Positions 13,559 through 18,109 of a stretch of 18,109 nt of DNA are shown piece by piece. A model generated the notes under the pieces. That model did no database searches. It was not told the origin of the DNA and saw nothing but the letters and a program-made list of their open reading frames with translations. Position 1 is the first letter of the stretch. Each line of letters starts with the position of its first letter. The position numbers and the translations under genes are program-made. Source of the DNA: Chitinophagaceae bacterium UBA2793 (GTDB lineage: Bacteria > Bacteroidota > Bacteroidia > Chitinophagales > Chitinophagaceae); the NCBI GenBank assembly GCA_002352045.1, contig DEHT01000069.1:3269-21377 (forward strand). Reading direction: 5' to 3'.

Positions 13559-14806
13559 TTATTCTTTCTTTCTTGTAAAAATAATTGATGCGTTTTTTTG
13601 ATAATCGCCGCTAAAGCGCAATTCATATAGTTGTGTACCATCTTTTACAACCAGCAAGCCCGTATTGGGTGGAATAGAACCCAGCGATTCGGCATACATT
13701 ATCAGCTCTACTTCGTTTGCTTCTTTAGGAATATAAATGGTTTTTTTGGCAGCACTGGTACTTAAACCCTGGCTTGAAAAAATTAATTGACCATTCATTA
13801 CCACACTTACGGTATCGCCATCTACTTCGCCATTGTCGTAAAGGCTTAGTTGCAAACTGTCCGATGTAAAGTTTACTCTTTGCTGAACCACTGTGGTTCT
13901 TTTTGCAATTTCTGCTGCCGGAGCCTTGGCTGTTTCGGGCTTTGGTTCTTTTACTTTTTCCTTAACCACTTCTTTTGCAATAGTGTTTTGTTTAGCCGAT
14001 TGCTCTGCCTTTATTTGGCGACTCTCCTGAGCTGCTTTCTTTAATTGTTCCTTTTGTTCTTTTTTTACTTTAGCCAGCTCTTCCTTTTCTTCTTTGGCCG
14101 CAGCTTTTGCTATGGTTTTTTCTTTAGCAACTTGTTCTACCTTTAGCTTGCGTGATTCCTCTTCTGCCTTTTTTAATTGATCTTTTTGCTCCCTTTCAAT
14201 TTTTGCAAGAGCTTGTTGTTGTGCTTTTACTTCTTGAGACTGTAGTTTTGCTATAGATGCTTTTTCTTTTTCTATTGCCTCGTTTTCTTCACGAACAAAG
14301 GAAAGGTCTGTTTCTTTACTCAACTCCTGCAAATGCGGCACCAACGACGATTGCCAAAAATCGTTTTTTCGTACTAAATGAATACTGCCAGTAAGCGGAT
14401 GATATTCCTTTGTTCTATTGGTTGAAAAAGGACCTTCTAAAATCATAATACTATCAGTTGTTAAACTCAACACATTCAATTGCCTTACACCTTTGTTTGG
14501 TTCAATAGGGTAATTGTGAGCAATCAATCCATTGTCTTCAATCAATATTTTTCCATCCTTAGCAATAGATACCTTTACTTTTTTTACACCAAAATACTGG
14601 GTATCGCCAATAATAAACCAGGTGTGCGAAAAACCCGAATAGCCATTCTTCTCTTTACTTATCCCTACTTCGTACCGATAAAATTTTTGAGTAGTATCGT
14701 TATACATGGTTCCTTTCCAAAGGCCGGTAATATCTGCTTGCTGCGCAAACGAAGCAAATGGAGCCAATGCTAATACAATAATTAAGAGTCTTAAAAATGG
14801 TTTCAT
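13559..14806 (-). CDS. Secreted coiled-coil protein with internal 44-residue duplication
   Basis: A 415-residue exported protein not matched to a named family. The ATG at 14806 gives a signal peptide, MKPFLRLLIIVLALAPFASFA, with cleavage likely before QQAD; an earlier in-frame start at 14842 would put 12 hydrophilic residues in front and is rejected. Residues 22-155 look like a beta-rich, lipocalin-like domain (DITGLWKGTMYND...). Residues about 165-300 are a Lys/Glu/Ala-rich coiled coil with two near-identical 44-residue units (200-243 and 244-287). The C-terminal domain (about 310-415, LQLSLYDNGEVDGDTVSVVMNGQLI) is a beta-sandwich-like module found in other Bacteroidota exported proteins. 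A 14-bp palindrome lies just before the start. It may be a spacer-type envelope protein; function unknown. Confidence 0.82.
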   Translation of the reverse strand: MKPFLRLLIIVLALAPFASFAQQADITGLWKGTMYNDTTQKFYRYEVGISKEKNGYSGFSHTWFIIGDTQYFGVKKVKVSIAKDGKILIEDNGLIAHNYPIEPNKGVRQLNVLSLTTDSIMILEGPFSTNRTKEYHPLTGSIHLVRKNDFWQSSLVPHLQELSKETDLSFVREENEAIEKEKASIAKLQSQEVKAQQQALAKIEREQKDQLKKAEEESRKLKVEQVAKEKTIAKAAAKEEKEELAKVKKEQKEQLKKAAQESRQIKAEQSAKQNTIAKEVVKEKVKEPKPETAKAPAAEIAKRTTVVQQRVNFTSDSLQLSLYDNGEVDGDTVSVVMNGQLIFSSQGLSTSAAKKTIYIPKEANEVELIMYAESLGSIPPNTGLLVVKDGTQLYELRFSGDYQKNASIIFTRKKE

Positions 14807-14815
14807 ACAATAAAG

Positions 14816-14829
14816 GTTGTAGCTACAAC
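14816..14829. promoter_or_regulatory. Perfect 14-bp palindrome before the coiled-coil gene
   Basis: GTTGTAGCTACAAC is a perfect palindrome 10 nt upstream of the ATG at 14806. It could be an operator or, in RNA, contact the initiation region. No TAnnTTTG promoter was found nearby; the gap to the rho terminator is short. Confidence 0.35.
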
Positions 14830-14868
14830 GAATTTCAGGCATTTTTATTTGATACTACCCAATGAAAA

Positions 14869-14897
14869 CGGGCAACTAAGTTTTTCTTAGTTGCCCG
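14869..14897 (-). terminator. Intrinsic terminator after rho
   Basis: CGGGCAACTAAG and CTTAGTTGCCCG form a perfect 12-bp stem around a 5-nt loop. On the minus strand it is followed by TTTTCATT, on the plus strand by mixed sequence, so it serves rho, whose stop lies 29 nt upstream of the stem. Confidence 0.85.
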
Positions 14898-14925
14898 GAA
14901 TATGATAGATGAAAGACTATTTTAC

Positions 14926-16530
14926 TTATCCGTTCATAGAGGTTAAAAACTCTGCATTATTTTTAGTGCCTTTCATATTTTTCAAAAGCAGGTTAATGGC
15001 TTCTTCGGAATTCATATCGGCAATATGCTTACGCAAAACCCACATACGCTGAAAAGTATCTTTGTCTAAAAGCAAATCATCTCTACGGGTACTGGAACCA
15101 ACAATATCAATAGCAGGATAAATACGGCGGTTGCTCAACTTCCTGTCTAATTGCAACTCCATATTACCGGTACCTTTAAATTCTTCAAAAATTACCTCAT
15201 CCATTTTACTTCCGGTATCAACCAGGGCCGTTGCCAAAATGGTAAGCGAACCACCATTTTCAATTTTACGTGCTGCGCCAAAAAACTGTTTTGGTTTTTG
15301 CATAGCGTTTGCTTCCACACCACCGCTCAATACTTTACCACTTGATGGCGCTACTGTATTATGGGCTCTTGCCAAACGGGTAATAGAATCTAATAAAATA
15401 ACTACATCATGCCCGCATTCAACTAAGCGCTTGGCTTTTTGCAAAGCAATGGTTGAAACCTTTACATGTTTTTCGGCGGGCTCATCAAAAGTAGATGCAA
15501 TTACTTCTGCCTTTACGCTTCTTTCCATATCGGTTACTTCTTCGGGCCTTTCATCTACCAACACAACCATTAGGTAACATTCCGGATGATTTTCGGCAAT
15601 TGAATTAGCCACTTCTTTTAACAGCATTGTTTTACCCGTTTTGGGCTGTGCTACAATTAGTCCACGCTGGCCCTTACCAATGGGTGTAAACAAATCCATT
15701 ATTCGGGTGCTGTAATTATCGCTCCTGGAAACAAGGTTTAGTTTTTCAAACGGAAACAATGGCGTTAAATAATCAAAGGGAACACGGTCTCTTACTTCTT
15801 CGGGTGACTTACCATTGATGGTTTCCACTTTTAGCAAGGCAAAATATTTTTCCCCTTCTTTTGGCGGGCGAACAGAGCCATAAACGGTGTCGCCGGTTTT
15901 AAGGCCAAAAAGTTTTATTTGCGATGGTGAAACATAAATATCATCGGGAGAAGAAAGGTAGTTGTAATCGCTACTGCGTAAGAACCCATATCCATCGGGC
16001 ATCATTTCGAGTACGCCTTCGCCCAATACTACACCATCAAACTCAATATTGAAAACGGGTTCTTTTTTTTGAGGGCGGTTAAATTGCTGAACTGGCTTTT
16101 CTTCAAATTCGGTAAGTTCAAGTTCGGGCTGTTGTACATCTTCTGCCTGTAGCATTTGTGCTATTGCAGCAGGTACGGTACTTTGTTCGCTGGTTATGGG
16201 TTGCAATTCTTCTTCAGGCTGCATTTCAGGCTCTGCGGCTTCGGGCTTAGCTTTTTTTGCCGGCTTTTTTTCAACCTCTGCTTTTTTGGGTTTTGCAGCC
16301 GGCATTGGTTCTGGAGCCATCAATTCCGTTTTTTCTGCCTTTACAATCCTCTTGCGTTTTGGCTTTTCGCCTTCTGTGTTTTTTTCTGTAGCCATATTGC
16401 TTTGTTTTTCCAGGATGGTAAAAACCAGTTCCTGTTTGTTCATTTTTTTGGTATTTGGTATTTGTAGTTCATCTGCTATATCATGCAGTTCAGGAACGAG
16501 GAGATCGTTCAGTAAATTAATATTGTACAT
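14926..16530 (-). CDS. rho: Transcription termination factor Rho with disordered insertion
   Basis: Hexameric RNA-dependent ATPase that ends transcription; 534 residues against about 419 in E. coli. Residues 1-46 are the Rho N-terminal helical bundle (MYNINLLNDLLVPELHDIADEL...KQELVFTILEKQ). Residues about 47-155 are an insertion rich in K, E, P and A, with basic blocks (KPKRKR, KKPAKKAK) and then acidic ones, likely disordered. The cold-shock RNA-binding domain follows (about 165-235, with DGYGFLRSSDYNYLSSPDDIYVS). The ATPase has Walker A AQPKTGKT (294-301), VDERPEEVTDM (325-335), Walker B DVVILLDSITRLARAH (375-390), the R-loop area ALVDTGSKMDEVI (435-447) and the Q-loop GTGNMELQL (453-461). 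It is a single gene with its own terminator at 14869. The upstream leader is long, which is typical of autoregulated rho. Confidence 0.97.
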   Translation of the reverse strand: MYNINLLNDLLVPELHDIADELQIPNTKKMNKQELVFTILEKQSNMATEKNTEGEKPKRKRIVKAEKTELMAPEPMPAAKPKKAEVEKKPAKKAKPEAAEPEMQPEEELQPITSEQSTVPAAIAQMLQAEDVQQPELELTEFEEKPVQQFNRPQKKEPVFNIEFDGVVLGEGVLEMMPDGYGFLRSSDYNYLSSPDDIYVSPSQIKLFGLKTGDTVYGSVRPPKEGEKYFALLKVETINGKSPEEVRDRVPFDYLTPLFPFEKLNLVSRSDNYSTRIMDLFTPIGKGQRGLIVAQPKTGKTMLLKEVANSIAENHPECYLMVVLVDERPEEVTDMERSVKAEVIASTFDEPAEKHVKVSTIALQKAKRLVECGHDVVILLDSITRLARAHNTVAPSSGKVLSGGVEANAMQKPKQFFGAARKIENGGSLTILATALVDTGSKMDEVIFEEFKGTGNMELQLDRKLSNRRIYPAIDIVGSSTRRDDLLLDKDTFQRMWVLRKHIADMNSEEAINLLLKNMKGTKNNAEFLTSMNG

Positions 16531-16789
16531 AAAGTATTAAGAAATACGCTCTTTAAAAATCCGTAGCTATAAGTCTTTGATTTGAATAAAATTGAATTGA
16601 GAATGAATGCTGATTGGAAAATGTTGTGTTGAATAGAAGTTTATTGATATGGGACCTTTTCAACTATTTCCGTTGCAATGTAACATGTTTTTTACAAAAT
16701 CCTGCAAAAAAATTTTTTTTCCATTGTTAGAAAACGGCCTTCTTTCTTTTTTTTGGTTTCAACGGCAAGATAAAGCCCCTCTGTTTAGG
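16531..16789. other. Gap upstream of rho, no gene seen
   Basis: About 260 nt between rho (minus) and the next plus-strand promoter. It is AT-rich with long A and T runs (about 16706-16722, 16741-16754). It must contain the rho promoter and leader, but no clear TAnnTTTG box on the minus strand was found. A weak TGTAA/TTACA dyad lies at about 16678-16696. No open frame worth calling was seen. Confidence 0.5.
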
Positions 16790-16797
16790 TATATTTG
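16790..16797 (+). promoter_or_regulatory. Candidate -7 box for the 3'-end lipoprotein operon
   Basis: TATATTTG matches TAnnTTTG. No -33 TTG is at ideal spacing; a TTTTGG lies further upstream at about 16751. Transcription would start near 16804, leaving a leader of about 170 nt before the lipoprotein ATG, with a small hairpin (CCCTAAA/TTTGGGG, 16839-16854) in it. Confidence 0.5.
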
Positions 16798-16879
16798 CGG
16801 CGAAAACCTATAGTTGTAAGCAACCCTATTGGACTCCTCCCTAAAAATTTGGGGTAGACAAATAGACAAAACAACGAAC

Positions 16880-16936
16880 ATGAAAATTCAAAAAATTTTT
16901 TTAATTAAAGGAAAAAGCCCTCCCAAAGCCACATAA
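16880..16936 (+). other. Possible 18-residue leader peptide
   Basis: ATG at 16880 opens an 18-codon frame, MKIQKIFLIKGKSPPKAT, ending in TAA 37 nt before the lipoprotein start. It sits in the long leader after a good -7 box. The basic and hydrophobic start is like that of a truncated signal peptide. It may be a leader peptide, a decayed gene start, or chance. Confidence 0.25.
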
Positions 16937-16973
16937 ACAGCACTTAAGTTGTCATTTTATAAAAAATTAAACC

Positions 16974-17420
16974 ATGAAAATTTTAGCCCTTATTTTAATT
17001 TGCCAAACCTTGTTTTTTGCTGCATGTAAAAAAGCCAACTCTCCTAATAATACACAACCAATTTTTTTAAGAGACAAATCTTTATCAGAAATTAAAAAAG
17101 AAGTAGTTGGAAACTGGAAAATTCACTACCGATATGGGGGCATAACTGGGAATTTCAAAACACCAATGACGAATTCATTTTTTAGAGTTATTCAAAATGA
17201 TAGTATTTACCTGACATTAAACAATTCACTTTTTGCAGCCGACATGGCCACATTTCTAAGGGAAAATACAAGTTTTGGATACAGTGCTTATACAATGAAT
17301 TTCTCCTCAATTGGGGGAACTCCTTATTCATGGATTGTTGATTATAAACTTGGCGACAGTCTAATACTCAATGATAATTTTCCAAACGGTCATGCATATA
17401 TTATGACTAAACTTCCTTAA
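16974..17420 (+). CDS. Small putative lipoprotein, lipocalin-like
   Basis: A 148-residue exported protein. MKILALILICQTLFFAACKK is a lipoprotein signal with lipobox FAAC (Cys18), followed by KK and a flexible NSPNNTQP stretch. The mature part has IKKEVVGNWKIHYRYGG, typical of the first strand of small lipocalin-like Bacteroidota lipoproteins, and a beta-rich remainder (FFRVIQNDSIYLTLNN, SWIVDYKLGDSLILND). Base composition is more AT-rich than the housekeeping genes nearby. A beta-helix protein starts 15 nt after its stop, so the two are likely co-transcribed from the promoter at 16790. It is not assigned to a function; the lipocalin-like call is tentative. Confidence 0.78.
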   Translation: MKILALILICQTLFFAACKKANSPNNTQPIFLRDKSLSEIKKEVVGNWKIHYRYGGITGNFKTPMTNSFFRVIQNDSIYLTLNNSLFAADMATFLRENTSFGYSAYTMNFSSIGGTPYSWIVDYKLGDSLILNDNFPNGHAYIMTKLP

Positions 17421-17435
17421 ACCAAACTTACAAGT

Positions 17436-18109
17436 ATGAAGAAAATTTTTTACCTGCTTTTATTGTCTTTTCCCTTTTTTAAGGCCAAAGCCGCTGTTTA
17501 TAGTACTCCCGGCACCGGGGTAAACTGGACGCTTACCGACCTGGTTAGCAATTCCGGCGGCATTGTAACTTTCGATGGTACCAATTATTCTTTTACCGAT
17601 TCAGTAACCATTAGCACCAACGATGTTTTTAGAATAGAAACCAACGAAACCGTACTATTCAATGCACAGGTTGTTTTTAAAATTAATGGTACCATTATTA
17701 TCAATCCGCCCACGGGTGTTTTGTTTTCTCCGGTAAGTACGGCTGCGCCATTTAGAGGTGTGTGGTTAGAGTTGAGTGCCGGAAGTTCCATTAAAAAACT
17801 CACCTACGAATATGCCAGCTCTTTCAGGCTAAGCGACAGTAGCCCTTTATTTGAGAATTGTATTTTTAGATTTAATAATAGCGCAACTACATTATCAAAC
17901 GGTACCTTGAGTTTGTTTCGCTCCAGCCCTACCATTATCAACTGTAGTTTTTTAAACAATTACAGAGCTGCCATTCAAGGCGGCGCCAATATTGAAAATG
18001 CACCAAAAATATATAACAGCATTTTTACGGGCAACAATTCATCTAACCAAAATGTACCTCATATTAACCTCGGCGGTTCGGGTGCAGATACCACTAAAAT
18101 TATTGGATG
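17436..18109 (+). CDS. Exported beta-helix repeat protein, 5' part
   Basis: An open frame from the ATG at 17436 runs without a stop to the window edge (224 codons plus 2 nt), so the gene is cut. It starts with a signal peptide, MKKIFYLLLLSFPFFKAKA, likely cleaved before AVYS. The mature part begins with STPGTGVNWTLTDLVSNSGGIVTFDG and contains strand-turn repeats typical of right-handed parallel beta-helices: FRIETNETVLFNAQVVFKINGTIII, FRGVWLELSAGSSIKKLTYEYAS, SPLFENCIFRFNNSATTLSNG, SPTIINCSFLNNYRAAIQGGANIENAPKIYNSIFTGN. Such proteins in Bacteroidota are often secreted by the type IX system with a C-terminal sorting domain, which would lie outside the window. It follows the small lipoprotein by 15 nt. 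Fold likely; role (adhesin, polysaccharide-binding or lyase) not known. Confidence 0.85.
   Translation, partial: MKKIFYLLLLSFPFFKAKAAVYSTPGTGVNWTLTDLVSNSGGIVTFDGTNYSFTDSVTISTNDVFRIETNETVLFNAQVVFKINGTIIINPPTGVLFSPVSTAAPFRGVWLELSAGSSIKKLTYEYASSFRLSDSSPLFENCIFRFNNSATTLSNGTLSLFRSSPTIINCSFLNNYRAAIQGGANIENAPKIYNSIFTGNNSSNQNVPHINLGGSGADTTKIIG

Noticed and set aside
15131..15577. 148-codon plus-strand frame inside rho
   Set aside because: Lies wholly antisense to the conserved Rho ATPase domain, whose motifs are intact.
16706..16754. Long A and T runs upstream of rho as a terminator
   Set aside because: No GC-containing stem adjoins the T-runs in either direction; it is low-complexity DNA.

Overview
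The window looks like an ordinary chromosomal segment of a Bacteroidota bacterium, most likely of the Chitinophagaceae type. This is an inference from several signs: low-to-moderate GC, -7 boxes of the form TAnnTTTG, few Shine-Dalgarno sites, several TTG starts, an IPExxxVDY-family gene, a PadR plus PspC pair, a Rho factor with a long disordered insertion, and many small lipoproteins. No phage, insertion sequence, CRISPR array, tRNA or rRNA was recognised.

Layout. Bases 1-1107 (+) hold the 3' part of a fused E1 alpha/beta 2-oxoacid dehydrogenase, open from base 1. It meets tail-to-tail a minus-strand operon of gcvT (glycine cleavage T protein), a small SRPBCC protein with a TTG start, and a ComB-like phosphatase (3430 down to 1104). 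A second minus-strand operon is padR followed by a 735-residue membrane protein with two tandem PspC domains (6211 down to 3604), closed by an intrinsic terminator at about 3544. Its promoter at 6378-6408 is overlaid by a 25-bp dyad that is a good candidate PadR operator. A plus-strand lipoprotein of unknown function follows (6675-7829), then feoB on the minus strand (7964-10081), with no feoA beside it. feoB is divergent from a plus-strand series: a secreted M28 peptidase with a PDZ domain, an IPExxxVDY protein, a short pterin-4a-carbinolamine dehydratase and a CtlX-type citrulline hydrolase; the last two overlap by ATGA. The convergent gap 13158-13558 contains a compact, GC-richer, strongly structured element made of several consecutive hairpins. 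Next, on the minus strand, come a secreted coiled-coil protein with a 44-residue internal duplication and rho with its own terminator. The window ends with two exported proteins on the plus strand: a small lipoprotein and the 5' part of a beta-helix protein that runs off the edge.

How the genes fit together. Most are core housekeeping functions: 2-oxoacid oxidation, one-carbon metabolism, iron uptake, transcription termination and pterin recycling. The accessory parts are envelope proteins and the PadR/PspC stress module. I did not find a clear new multi-gene system. The least explained signals are the hairpin element at 13211-13396, the operator/promoter overlap and shared 12-mer in the padR-pspC leaders, the repeated TCCCTAAT motif between feoB and the peptidase, and the disordered insertion in Rho.
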